A stretch of DNA of 64,000 nt from Pedobacter sp. B4-66 (GTDB lineage: Bacteria; Bacteroidota; Bacteroidia; Sphingobacteriales; Sphingobacteriaceae). Numbering within the stretch: position 1 is the first letter of the stretch; every line of letters starts with the position of its first letter. The position numbers were made by a program, and so were the translations under genes. The notes under the pieces were generated by a model. That model did not search any database. It had not been told where the DNA came from and saw only the letters and a list, made by a program, of their open reading frames with translations. Of the stretch, positions 53,990 to 63,002 are shown in pieces. The stretch is from assembly GCF_018492665.1 (NCBI RefSeq), contig NZ_JAFVME010000003.1, positions 620,001-684,000 on the forward strand, given 5' to 3'.

Positions 53990-54859
53990 ATGTATAACCA
54001 ACCCAACACAGGAACTGCATCTTACAGAAACCTCACTACAATTAAATATAACGACATTTATTTCCGTATGATTGCATGTCTGGTCGGCGCACATATCCTC
54101 GTAGCCTATGGCGAAACATTGTCCATCTTTCAGATGCTGCTCATGCCCTATTATTATTACGCGCTTATACCAAGTTTCCTTATTGCTGCTATACTCTTCT
54201 ATATTATCAGGGCGATAAATATTCAACTGGACAAACGATTCGACTGGGCTGAGCTGCCCATACAGCGGGCTGGAACGCAAATATTTTTCGCCTTTATTAT
54301 ACCTGCCTTTTGTGCCTTTTTATTGGCATTTGCTTATTTTGTAACCAGGGGGATTAATATTTTTCAAACAACTTACCTCAAATATGATTTTCAGTTTATC
54401 CTATTGCAATTGCTCCTGATTAACCTTTATTATGTAGCTTATCATTTTTACCTGAAGTGGTCTCACGCAGAGAAGACAATTTCACAGCTGGCATTAGACC
54501 ATATTGGTTCACAAGCTACAGCTAAACATACATTCCAGGTTAGTAAGGGAGCTGCTAACTTATTATTGCCGGTGGATGGTATTGCTTATTTCTTCAGAGA
54601 GGGAGATAGTAATTATTTACGAACAGCCAATGGTGAGGATTACTTTGTCAATGCTACCCTTGATGAGGTGCAACAACAATTGCCAGAGGACAATTTTTTT
54701 CGCGCCAACAGGCAATTGATTATAAACAGACAGGCTTGCAAAGGCTATGATCTACTTTCCTATGGGAAACTAAATATAAAATTACAGCCTCAATTGACTA
54801 CAGATTCTGTTGTAAGTCAAAAAAGGGCAGTAAAATTTAAACAATGGATAGAATCCTAA
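53990..54859 (+). CDS. Membrane-anchored LytTR transcriptional regulator
   Basis: 289 residues. Four membrane helices in the N-terminal half (about 27-40, 57-77, 96-118, 134-155) and a LytTR DNA-binding domain at 190-286 (IAYFFREGDSNYLRTANGED, NFFRANRQLIINRQACKGYD). There is no receiver or kinase domain, so it is a one-component sensor-regulator. It is divergent from the hypothetical gene at 53533 by 82 bp. This is the second LytTR protein in the cargo and may act on the secreted-protein genes. Confidence 0.9.
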   Translation: MYNQPNTGTASYRNLTTIKYNDIYFRMIACLVGAHILVAYGETLSIFQMLLMPYYYYALIPSFLIAAILFYIIRAINIQLDKRFDWAELPIQRAGTQIFFAFIIPAFCAFLLAFAYFVTRGINIFQTTYLKYDFQFILLQLLLINLYYVAYHFYLKWSHAEKTISQLALDHIGSQATAKHTFQVSKGAANLLLPVDGIAYFFREGDSNYLRTANGEDYFVNATLDEVQQQLPEDNFFRANRQLIINRQACKGYDLLSYGKLNIKLQPQLTTDSVVSQKRAVKFKQWIES

Positions 54860-54981
54860 CACCCTTCTACAATATCCAAATATTTACTACTTTGAGGGGA
54901 ATATAATAAATCAGCTAAAAAGAGATCATTATTCAAGACAGCTGCAACCTAGGTTCTGAATAAATGTACTTAATTTAATTT

Positions 54982-55560
54982 ATGAGTCTACAACCACTAA
55001 TAAATAAGCAAAAGATACGTATCGACGCTCATCAAAGAGGAAATGGTCATATTGATAGATGGGACGATTCCGCTACAGATATTCACATTGATAAAAGAAC
55101 AAATACCAAGGTAAATGGAAAAGAAGTTGAAGCTGTTTTGCGAATACCAATAAATAGTAGCCGGGAAGTTACTTGTGAGGTTAACAAAAGCCCTAATGCT
55201 CAAGCTTCTGACAAAATTAGAAAAGAAGTCCTAAAGGCCTTTGCAAATGCAAAGACACGAAGAGCCTTTATCAAAGATCTGTTGGATGAATTAGATAATT
55301 ATCCTAGTAATTTCACTTCACAGATAAAGATAGCTTCCACGCTAGAGCGGTTAGCCAAACATTTTGGCTTAACAGATAAAATACTTCAACATTTCTTTTT
55401 CGATCATCGCGACAGACTTGAAGGGGTTACAATAGAATTCAATGGCGAGGATGGTAAAACCTATTTTATTGCCGCCAATAAAAATGAAATTATTGTTGGT
55501 GAGGTAGGCCCTTCTGATGTTAACGCACCTAAGAAACTCATCAACTGGCCGAAAGAATAG
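54982..55560 (+). CDS. Hypothetical protein
   Basis: 192 residues, cytoplasmic. The N half is strand-rich (HIDRWDDSATDIHIDKRTNT, AVLRIPINSSREVTCEVNKS), the middle is helical with a leucine pattern (RRAFIKDLLDELDNYPSNFT, ASTLERLAKHFGLTDKILQH) and the end returns to strands (GVTIEFNGEDGKTYFIAANK). No family is recognised. It converges on the CCxxH protein gene with 18 bp between stops. By position it begins the defence-like part of the cargo and may belong to it. Confidence 0.6.
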   Translation: MSLQPLINKQKIRIDAHQRGNGHIDRWDDSATDIHIDKRTNTKVNGKEVEAVLRIPINSSREVTCEVNKSPNAQASDKIRKEVLKAFANAKTRRAFIKDLLDELDNYPSNFTSQIKIASTLERLAKHFGLTDKILQHFFFDHRDRLEGVTIEFNGEDGKTYFIAANKNEIIVGEVGPSDVNAPKKLINWPKE

Positions 55561-55578
55561 TTGAAAACGGTTTAAACC

Positions 55579-56625
55579 TTAGTCAATAAAAATGTTGTTT
55601 TGAACCGATTTGCTTAATATAGGGCCTACTGTATTTAAATATTCAGCTTCCCCCTTAAGCCACTTTTTAATCAATTTGATGTACTGTTTTCGTCCATTCT
55701 TTACTTTCTCGGTGAATACTTCCAGTTCCAACCTTCTTTTGGTATTCGCTAATTCTATTTGTTTGTTTTCTATTTCGGTCAGTTGCCCTTTTTCAAGCAG
55801 CTTGTAGGAACTTGTTGATGCTAAAATTTCAGTTGTAACATCAACCAATGTCTTAATTAGTTGATCAAACGAAACTATCCTTCTCTTGCTAATCTTTAGG
55901 TATCGGTTGTTAGAAACTTCTCCCGTAAGGATAGGAACAATATTGGAAAACCTACTTTTTAATGGAGCAAAGAAAGAGATGTCAAAGGGGAATATTTTTA
56001 GCCACTTTTGATAATGACCAATCAATATATTAATGTCCGCCCTTTCTGCAATGTTTTCTTCGTCTTTATAATTTTTAAGATAAAGAACCAGTTTGTTTAG
56101 TTTTTCTTCATACTCATGTTTTTGTTTACTCAGGTCTTCTAAATAATAAATTACGTCTGAAAGATATATCTCCAATCCCAATGCGATAGCATAGCCGGCA
56201 GGTAGCTGTCCAAAACTATAGATACAATACTCAAAGTATTCTGTTATATCCTCATACCAATCTTCTGCATCAATACGTGTACAAATTTGGCATTCAGTAT
56301 ATCTTATTGCGTACAAGGTCTTTTGAATAATCCCTGAATAATTTGTTTTATTAAACCAGCTTTGTTCAGCTAGTTTACTATGTCGCTGGCAACAGAAGGG
56401 AAACCGCTGATATAATTGTTCTATCCTTGTTGCAACGTTCTTATGAAATTGGCAGCAATTTGGGAAATTATCAGGGATATTATATTCCAAGGGCGGATCT
56501 ATATCATAAAACCGAATCTCGAAATCTTCACTATCCAGATATCCCATTTCGCTACTGTCACAGTTGACATCCTGAAGGGTTTTAATAAATGCACCAGGAT
56601 TGGTGATGTGTATGTTCGGGTTCAT
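55579..56625 (-). CDS. CCxxH-motif protein paired with a nuclease gene, unknown family
   Basis: 348 residues. Two near-identical metal-site-like motifs, FPNCCQFHK (Cys 57-58, His 61) and FPFCCQRHS (Cys 78-79, His 82), spaced 21 residues apart, are followed by ECQIC (Cys 112 and 115). These could bind zinc. The rest is helical, with a long ELDLSKQKHEYEEKL-type region (about 165-185) and a coiled tail (LIKTLVDVTTEILASTSSYK, then ENKQIELANTKRRLELEVFT). It lies 14 bp downstream of a Mrr-like nuclease gene, same strand, so they are probably a two-gene system. No named family is recognised. Confidence 0.6.
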   Translation of the reverse strand: MNPNIHITNPGAFIKTLQDVNCDSSEMGYLDSEDFEIRFYDIDPPLEYNIPDNFPNCCQFHKNVATRIEQLYQRFPFCCQRHSKLAEQSWFNKTNYSGIIQKTLYAIRYTECQICTRIDAEDWYEDITEYFEYCIYSFGQLPAGYAIALGLEIYLSDVIYYLEDLSKQKHEYEEKLNKLVLYLKNYKDEENIAERADINILIGHYQKWLKIFPFDISFFAPLKSRFSNIVPILTGEVSNNRYLKISKRRIVSFDQLIKTLVDVTTEILASTSSYKLLEKGQLTEIENKQIELANTKRRLELEVFTEKVKNGRKQYIKLIKKWLKGEAEYLNTVGPILSKSVQNNIFID

Positions 56626-56639
56626 TTTTGTCTTAAATG

Positions 56640-57791
56640 TTATTCAAAATAATCTATGTAATTTATTTCATCCCGCTCTGGAAGATCTGTTGAAATAATT
56701 TCGTATTTCCTCTCAATATAATTGTCGCTCTTATATACTATTGAAAGTTTGCCTTCTTTGGTTAATTGCGATGATAGCAATTTCCAATGCAAATGAATAG
56801 TTCCTTCGTCTCCGGTTGGCCTTATTGAAAAGCTGTTGTAGATTTCTTTATCTTCAGGCACCAATACATTGCGTCTAGGGTTAATTTGCCATTTAAATTG
56901 CTCAACTTTTTTTATCCGAAAATTCGTTTCATCGAAACGCGGAATCTCTCTTTCATAAACATTATCAAATTTCAAATCAATTATTCCTTCCTTGAACTCG
57001 ACTTCTATCTTGTAATCGGTTATGGGTGAGCTACCGTAATTATTCAGGCATAGGCTAAAATTAATAAATGACTGGTTAACCCTGTTATGCCTAAAGGCAT
57101 TTGTTTTTTGTATAGTGTTGATCAGGTTATTTAGTTTAGGGTCAAATAGGTGTTTTAAAAGCTTAGGTAATTCGGGCTGCTCAATTGGTTTATGGCGATA
57201 GCTACGGATATGCTTTATTCTCTTAATGCTTGTTACTATTTGGATGCCTTCCTTGAAACCAAAATCGGCGCTGTAATTAGTTTGATATTGCTGAGACTTC
57301 ACATAGAAGTCATGTGTCTTTTTATTCCTGTCAATAAGCCCTGATATATCTCCCCAACTAAACAGGTGAATTTCAAACAAACCTTTCTTTTGGTTTTCCT
57401 CATCTTTCAACCTTACATATTCTTCAATCAACACGTCCTTATCTGCAGTGGTTGCAAAGTACATTTTTTTTAGGGCAGGTTTAAAGGTGATTGCTTTCTC
57501 AACTTCCAGATCAATCTCGGCCTTGGAGAGCTTTGAACCTAAGCTTTCGTCTTTCCCTTTGCATTGAATACCTATATAGTCACCATTTAATTTCCCTATG
57601 ATGTCGATCCCGTTTTGATTCTGCCCACTCCTCCCATTTTTCTTAATTTCTGGATAATTCCATATTTCTCCCCATAGAATTTCGCAGAGTGTTTCAAAAT
57701 CCTGCCAGTTTGAGGGCTTACGAAGTTGCTTTTGCATGACGTTTTTTATGTAATGGTCTAAGGCTAGGACTAAATTATCAAAATACTGCAA
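56640..57791 (-). CDS. Mrr-like PD-(D/E)XK nuclease with extra C-terminal domain
   Basis: 383 residues. The N-terminal about 165 residues are a restriction-endonuclease-like fold: NWQDFETLCEILWGEIW (conserved Glu about 33-37), then GIDIIGKLNGDYIGIQCKGK with D63 and Q76-x-K78, the Mrr-type D...QxK active site. A helix and a FATTADKD strand close it. The second half is beta-rich and unrecognised (LIDLKFDNVYEREIPRFDET and similar), possibly a sensor or binding module. It is upstream of the CCxxH gene and downstream of the LexA-like gene. A defence role is inferred. Confidence 0.75.
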   Translation of the reverse strand: MQYFDNLVLALDHYIKNVMQKQLRKPSNWQDFETLCEILWGEIWNYPEIKKNGRSGQNQNGIDIIGKLNGDYIGIQCKGKDESLGSKLSKAEIDLEVEKAITFKPALKKMYFATTADKDVLIEEYVRLKDEENQKKGLFEIHLFSWGDISGLIDRNKKTHDFYVKSQQYQTNYSADFGFKEGIQIVTSIKRIKHIRSYRHKPIEQPELPKLLKHLFDPKLNNLINTIQKTNAFRHNRVNQSFINFSLCLNNYGSSPITDYKIEVEFKEGIIDLKFDNVYEREIPRFDETNFRIKKVEQFKWQINPRRNVLVPEDKEIYNSFSIRPTGDEGTIHLHWKLLSSQLTKEGKLSIVYKSDNYIERKYEIISTDLPERDEINYIDYFE

Positions 57792-57893
57792 CTTGACAAT
57801 ATAATGTTACTCAATAAATAAAGCTCCTGATGTATTTCTTGAATTTATTACTGAGGCTCATACTCGCGTTACAGGTAGATAGACCCAATCGTA

Positions 57894-58703
57894 TTACTCT
57901 ACTCTTTCCTTGATGCTATTAATATCGCCTTGTATTTCTCTTAGAACCTTTGAAATGCTTTGAAGATCAGGCTGTATTTCGGGAAGAATATTTGAAATGA
58001 AGCGCTGGAACTCCCATAGTTCTAATACCTCAGAAATTGGAACCGTGTAGGACTTATACTCAGGATTTAAAGATTCCATCAATAATCCTTTTTCGTCTAA
58101 TGTAACCTGTTTGAAAACGAAATCCTGGTCCCCCTTCAATACTGCTATACAAAGCGTACGCGGTTTTAGAACTGCCCAGTTCTCAATAAACCTACAAATA
58201 ATATCACTGCCCTCCGGAATGGGTAACATTGAATCACCGACAGTCGGGAACATACGAAAAGTCGTTCCATGTGGAAGATTTGGCATGGAAAAACTAGGCA
58301 AATTGGCAATGTAGGTCGGATCGTTAAAACCAGCACTATATCCAGCCTTTGCTTTGACAGGAACATATTCAAGGTTTTCCTTATTGTTTTTATCGACAGT
58401 TATAGCTAAAATTCTGAGTTTGCTACCTGTCATATAAATATCGTTGCCAGCTTCTAACTGTCGAAGCTTTAGTTCTCCCATCCTCGACAGGTCTACTTTA
58501 AGTAGTGTATCTACACTTATTTTAAAGTATTCTGAAAAATTTAAAAAGTCTTCCGGCTGAGGGGCTTTTGTCTGCCCGCTCTCCAGGGCATTCAGCTTGG
58601 ATCTGCTGATACCCAATATATTAGCCATGTGCTCCTGTGTCAATTTTTTTCGCTCCCTAAGGAACCTGATATTGCTGGGGAAAAAAACTTTTTGCTCCTT
58701 CAT
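57894..58703 (-). CDS. XRE-S24 (LexA/CI-like) self-cleaving repressor
   Basis: 269 residues. N-terminal HTH (10-65: NIRFLRERKKLTQEHMANIL, ISRSKLNALESGQ). C-terminal S24 peptidase: cleavage site A120-G121 in KAKAGYSAG, nucleophile S158 in VGDSMLP, and general base K198 in FVFKQV. All parts for RecA-stimulated self-cleavage are present. A helical tail follows (IQPDLQSISKVLREIQGDIN). It is divergent from dinB across 73 bp containing two dyads, so it most likely represses the dinB-dnaE operon and itself until DNA damage. Confidence 0.92.
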   Translation of the reverse strand: MKEQKVFFPSNIRFLRERKKLTQEHMANILGISRSKLNALESGQTKAPQPEDFLNFSEYFKISVDTLLKVDLSRMGELKLRQLEAGNDIYMTGSKLRILAITVDKNNKENLEYVPVKAKAGYSAGFNDPTYIANLPSFSMPNLPHGTTFRMFPTVGDSMLPIPEGSDIICRFIENWAVLKPRTLCIAVLKGDQDFVFKQVTLDEKGLLMESLNPEYKSYTVPISEVLELWEFQRFISNILPEIQPDLQSISKVLREIQGDINSIKERVE

Positions 58704-58756
58704 TTTGTATTGTTATTATTGGTAACAATTATTTGTCACTAATCGTGTCAAATGTA
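58704..58756. promoter_or_regulatory. Divergent promoter with two operator-like dyads between the S24 repressor and dinB
   Basis: On the plus strand TTTG (58704-58707), 20 bp, ATTATTTG (58728-58735) forms a near-consensus promoter for dinB. Dyad 1, ATTGTTA-N7-TAACAAT (58709-58729), fills the space between the boxes. Dyad 2, ATTTGtCAC-N5-GTGtCAAAT (58731-58753, one mismatch per arm), covers the -7 box and also the TACATTTG -7 box of the repressor gene on the minus strand (58749-58756). This is the layout expected of an autoregulated repressor. Confidence 0.6.
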
Positions 58757-58776
58757 GGGAAAATAATTCTAAAATT

Positions 58777-59916
58777 ATGGAAAGGCAAATAGTGCATTGT
58801 GATCTGGATACATTTTTTGTATCTGTTGAAAGGCTCCTGGACCCTAAACTGATCGGAAAGCCTGTGTTGATTGGTGGAACCTCAGACCGTGGGGTAGTAT
58901 CTTCCTGCTCTTACGAAGCCAGGAAATTTGGTGTGCATAGCGCCATGCCAATGCGTTTGGCCAGGCAACTATGCCCGGAAGCGAAGCTGGTAAAGGGTGA
59001 TTATGATCAATACTCCTATTACAGTAATATGGTCACGGAAATTATTTCGGAACAAGCTCCCTTGGTCGAAAAAGCTTCCATTGATGAGCATTACCTGGAT
59101 ATAACAGGTATGGACAAATGGTTTGGTTGTTGGAAATGGACGCAGGAACTGCGGCAAAGGATTATTAAGGAAACGAACCTGCCCATAAGTTTTGGGTTGT
59201 CGGTTAATAAAACAGTCAGTAAGATCGCTACAGGTGAAGCCAAACCATGCGGCGAACAGGAAGTACTTACTGGCAATGAAAAGATCTTCCTTGCCCCTCT
59301 TTCGATAAGGAAGATACCTATGGTTGGAGAAAAAACCTATACACTGCTACGGAATATGGGTATTTCAAGAATCCATACCCTCCAACAAATGGAAGTTGTA
59401 ACCATGCAGCAGGTACTTGGTGAAAACGGTATCTCCATCTGGAAGAAAGCTAATGGTGTTGACAATTCTCCAGTAGTACCTTACTCGGAACAAAAGAGCA
59501 TGAGCAAGGAACATACCTTTATGCAGGACACTATCGACATGGAATTTCTGAAAAAGATCATGTTGACAACGATAGATGAACTGGCATTTGACCTTCGTAA
59601 AGACCGTAAGCTTACCTCCTGCCTTACCCTGAAAATCCGGTATAGTAATTTCGATACTCATACCAAACAGGTTAAGTTTTCTTATACCAGTTCGGAGAGG
59701 GTGCTATCAGAAAAAGTATTGCAACTGTTTCAAAAGCTTTATAGCAGAAGGATGCTGATCCGTTTAATTGGCGTAAAGTTCAGTGGGTTGATCAACGGAA
59801 GTTACCAGGCTGATATTTTTAATGATTCCATTAAAGACATCAGCCTTTCACAAGCAATGGATCATATCAGGTTAAAATATGGAGTAAATAAAATTTTAAG
59901 GGGCATTAGTTTATAA
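58777..59916 (+). CDS. dinB: Y-family DNA polymerase IV (DinB)
   Basis: 379 residues. Error-prone translesion polymerase. Catalytic acids are D9 in HCDLDTFFVSVE and D103-E104 in SIDEHYLDIT. The palm, fingers (SSCSYEARKFGVHSAMPMRL) and thumb (IPMVGEKTYTLLRNMGISRI) are complete, with the little finger at about 245-350. No clear C-terminal beta-clamp pentapeptide is visible. It heads an operon with the alpha-like polymerase 13 bp downstream, and is controlled by the adjacent LexA-like repressor. It is a working part of a mutagenic repair cassette carried by the element. Confidence 0.94.
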   Translation: MERQIVHCDLDTFFVSVERLLDPKLIGKPVLIGGTSDRGVVSSCSYEARKFGVHSAMPMRLARQLCPEAKLVKGDYDQYSYYSNMVTEIISEQAPLVEKASIDEHYLDITGMDKWFGCWKWTQELRQRIIKETNLPISFGLSVNKTVSKIATGEAKPCGEQEVLTGNEKIFLAPLSIRKIPMVGEKTYTLLRNMGISRIHTLQQMEVVTMQQVLGENGISIWKKANGVDNSPVVPYSEQKSMSKEHTFMQDTIDMEFLKKIMLTTIDELAFDLRKDRKLTSCLTLKIRYSNFDTHTKQVKFSYTSSERVLSEKVLQLFQKLYSRRMLIRLIGVKFSGLINGSYQADIFNDSIKDISLSQAMDHIRLKYGVNKILRGISL

Positions 59917-59929
59917 GCGGGAGGTATTT

Positions 59930-62869
59930 GTGTTGTTGAATTTACATAGTTATTATAGCCTGAGATATGGCACACTGTCAATTGACCAGTTGGTGACAGG
60001 ATTGGTCACACGGGGGTATGATACTGCAGTGATTACGGATATCAACAACAGCACTGGCTCGCTCATCTTTATTAAAGCATGTCAGGAGGCAGGCATCACC
60101 GGTCTTGCAGGAGTGGAATTCAGAAACGGTGATGAATTACTGTTTATTGGGATCGCACGCAATGAAACAGGCTTCCGGGAAATGAATGAACTACTTACAG
60201 AATCGAATAAATCTGCGAAACCACTCCCGGTACTTGCTCCGGAGTTCAATCATGTTTCGGTGATTTACCCGTACGGAAAAATGCTCCACCGACCTTTAAG
60301 GGAATACGAGTATGTTGGCATCCGCCACATGCATTTAAATAAAATCAGGATGTTTACGGACCAGCAACGGGCAAAATATGTTATTTGGCAGCCAGTGACC
60401 TTCAGCTCTTCGGCCGAACAAAAATTACATACACAGCTCAGGGCTATTGACCATAATATTTTAATTTCACAATTAAAGCCGGAGCATATTGCGGACAGCT
60501 TCGAGGTCTTCCCATCAAAGACACAATTGCTTGAAAAATTCAAAGACTTTCCATTGATCATTCGTAATACGGAAAACCTTTTAGATAATTGCCGCTTCAA
60601 TTTTGACTTCAATGAACATCGGAACAAGAAAACGTTTACAGGCAACCGTTACGACGATAAACAACTGCTGAGCAAGTATGCCCTGGATGGACTGCAAAGG
60701 CGTTATCGGGCTTCTGATAAAATGGCGAAAGAACGTGTGCTTAAGGAGCTGGACATTATCGACAACCTCAACTTCTCCTCTTATTTTTTGATTACAGATG
60801 ATATTTGTAGATATGCCCGTTCCAAAAACTTTCATTATGTCGGGCGGGGAAGTGGTGCCAATTCGATTGTTGCCTATTGCCTGGGGATAACGGATGTTTG
60901 CCCGATCGAACTTGATCTTTATTTCGAACGGTTTCTAAATCCCAAACGAAAAAGCCCTCCTGATTTTGATGTAGATTTTAGCTGGCAGGATCGGGACGAG
61001 ATTTATGATTATATTTTCCACCGCTACCAAAGCGGGCATACCGCACTCATGGGTGCCATGAGTACTTTCCGTTCCCGCAGTATTATCAGGGAACTGGGAA
61101 AGATTTATGGCCTTCCTAAAGGGGACATTGACCGGTTGGTACATGATCCGGCAAACATGCTTAATAAAAATGAGATCACGAATATGATCCTATCTGTCTA
61201 TGATCAGATGGCCGACTTTCCCAACCAACGTACCATCCATGCAAGCGGTGTCATTATTTCCGAGCAGCCCCTTACCTGTTATTCTGCATTAGATTATCCA
61301 CCAAAGGGATTACCAACCGTGCAATACGATATGCACCTTGCGGAAGATATAGGCTTTGAAAAATTCGATATCCTTTCCCAACGGGGCATTGGTCATATCA
61401 AAGACTGCAAGGATATTGTCCTGGAGAATCGTGGTGAAGTAGTGGATACTTCTAACCCGAGACGTTTTTTTAAAGACCCTAAAATCGCAAGCCAGCTCCG
61501 TAGCGCAAATACCATTGGCTGCTTTTATATCGAATCGCCCGCAATGAGACAATTAATATCAAAGTTAAAATGCGATGATTACCTGACACTGGTTGCAGCA
61601 TCCTCTATCATAAGGCCAGGTGTTGCCTCATCCGGTATGATGAAGGCATACATCGAAAGGCATCATGATCCATCAAAAGTACAGTACCTGCATCCTGTCA
61701 TGGAACAGCAACTTAAAGAAACTTATGGGGTGATGGTGTACCAAGAAGATGTCATGAAGGTAGGTCACCACTTCGGTGGTCTTGACCTGGCAGATGCTGA
61801 CGTTTTACGTCGTATGATGAGTGGCAAAAGCCGGAATAAAAAGCATATGGAGGAGATACACGATAAGTTCTTTGAACACTGCAAAGCTGTTGGTCATCCC
61901 AATGATATAGCAAAAGAAGTATGGCGGCAGATGGAAAGTTTTGCTGGATACTCTTTCAACAAGGCGCATTCAGCATCTTTTGCAGTTGAAAGCTACCAGA
62001 GTTTATACCTGAAGACTTATTACCCGTTGGAGTTCATGGTTTCCGTTTTAAATAACTATGGTGGCTTTTATCAACGGAAAGTGTACGTTAATGAGGCGAA
62101 GAAAGCAGGTGGGAATATATGCCTGCCATGTATCAATAAAAGCGCTTTCAATACTTGTATCTATGGAATCGACATTTATCTCGGCTTTGACTGCTTATTG
62201 AATTTGGAAAACAAGCTCGCAGTGCTTATTCAACAGGAACGCTTACGGAATGGCGATTATACAAGTCTTGAAAATTTCGTACTGCGAACAGGTGCAGGAC
62301 TGGAAATGCTGATTGTGCTGATCCGGTCTGGTGCATTCCGTTTTACGGGAATAGGCAAAAAGGAATTGCTTTGGGAAGCGCATATATTGATGAACGGTGT
62401 AAAACACGACAAGGATAGTAACCTGCTCTTTGAATCCATGACGAGGAAACCGGTATTGCCCAAATTAGAAACATCGGTACTCGAAGACATGTATGATGAA
62501 ATTGAGTTAATCGGCTTTCCTGTAACCGGTTCTATGTTTGATTTGGCTAAGACAGATTTCCGAGGGGATATTCCTACAATATCATTGGCAAAATATGAAG
62601 GTCAGACCGTGAGAATGGTAGGTGATTTTGTTTGTGACAAATACGTCCAAACAAAAAATGGCAAAGTCATGAAATTCGGCACCTTCTTCGATTTAGATGG
62701 GAACTTTTTTGATACTGTACACTTCCCTCCTTCCTTGGCTAAATGGCCGCTTTATGGCAATGGCGTTTACCTCGTCATGGGAAAAGTAGTTCTGGACTTT
62801 GGGTATCCTGCTATTGAAGTTGAAAAGGTAGCCAGGTTGCCGATAAAGGTTGATCCACGGAGTGTGTAG
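59930..62869 (+). CDS. DnaE-like (error-prone) DNA polymerase III alpha subunit
   Basis: 979 residues, shorter than replicative DnaE (about 1160). Starts at GTG with a good GGGAGG ribosome site 6 bp before it, 13 bp after dinB. The PHP domain is degenerate: the normal HxH reads NLH (residues 4-6) and TDH reads TDI (about 36-38), so its metal site is probably dead. The polymerase is intact: GRGSGANSIVAYCLGIT and the catalytic PDFDVDF (344-350), then SFNKAHSASFAVESYQSLYL. An OB fold ends the protein and the tau-binding tail is missing. This is the pattern of damage-inducible DnaE2/ImuC polymerases. Confidence 0.9.
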   Translation: MLLNLHSYYSLRYGTLSIDQLVTGLVTRGYDTAVITDINNSTGSLIFIKACQEAGITGLAGVEFRNGDELLFIGIARNETGFREMNELLTESNKSAKPLPVLAPEFNHVSVIYPYGKMLHRPLREYEYVGIRHMHLNKIRMFTDQQRAKYVIWQPVTFSSSAEQKLHTQLRAIDHNILISQLKPEHIADSFEVFPSKTQLLEKFKDFPLIIRNTENLLDNCRFNFDFNEHRNKKTFTGNRYDDKQLLSKYALDGLQRRYRASDKMAKERVLKELDIIDNLNFSSYFLITDDICRYARSKNFHYVGRGSGANSIVAYCLGITDVCPIELDLYFERFLNPKRKSPPDFDVDFSWQDRDEIYDYIFHRYQSGHTALMGAMSTFRSRSIIRELGKIYGLPKGDIDRLVHDPANMLNKNEITNMILSVYDQMADFPNQRTIHASGVIISEQPLTCYSALDYPPKGLPTVQYDMHLAEDIGFEKFDILSQRGIGHIKDCKDIVLENRGEVVDTSNPRRFFKDPKIASQLRSANTIGCFYIESPAMRQLISKLKCDDYLTLVAASSIIRPGVASSGMMKAYIERHHDPSKVQYLHPVMEQQLKETYGVMVYQEDVMKVGHHFGGLDLADADVLRRMMSGKSRNKKHMEEIHDKFFEHCKAVGHPNDIAKEVWRQMESFAGYSFNKAHSASFAVESYQSLYLKTYYPLEFMVSVLNNYGGFYQRKVYVNEAKKAGGNICLPCINKSAFNTCIYGIDIYLGFDCLLNLENKLAVLIQQERLRNGDYTSLENFVLRTGAGLEMLIVLIRSGAFRFTGIGKKELLWEAHILMNGVKHDKDSNLLFESMTRKPVLPKLETSVLEDMYDEIELIGFPVTGSMFDLAKTDFRGDIPTISLAKYEGQTVRMVGDFVCDKYVQTKNGKVMKFGTFFDLDGNFFDTVHFPPSLAKWPLYGNGVYLVMGKVVLDFGYPAIEVEKVARLPIKVDPRSV

Positions 62870-63002
62870 AAGCCATATCCAATATGCTATTTACGTACAA
62901 TCCCGTTATCATAGTTTACCAGACTTACGAACGATGCTAGCAATTGATAGATGAAAAAATACCTGCTGCTTAACTTGTCACAGTGTTTATATAAAAATCA
63001 TA

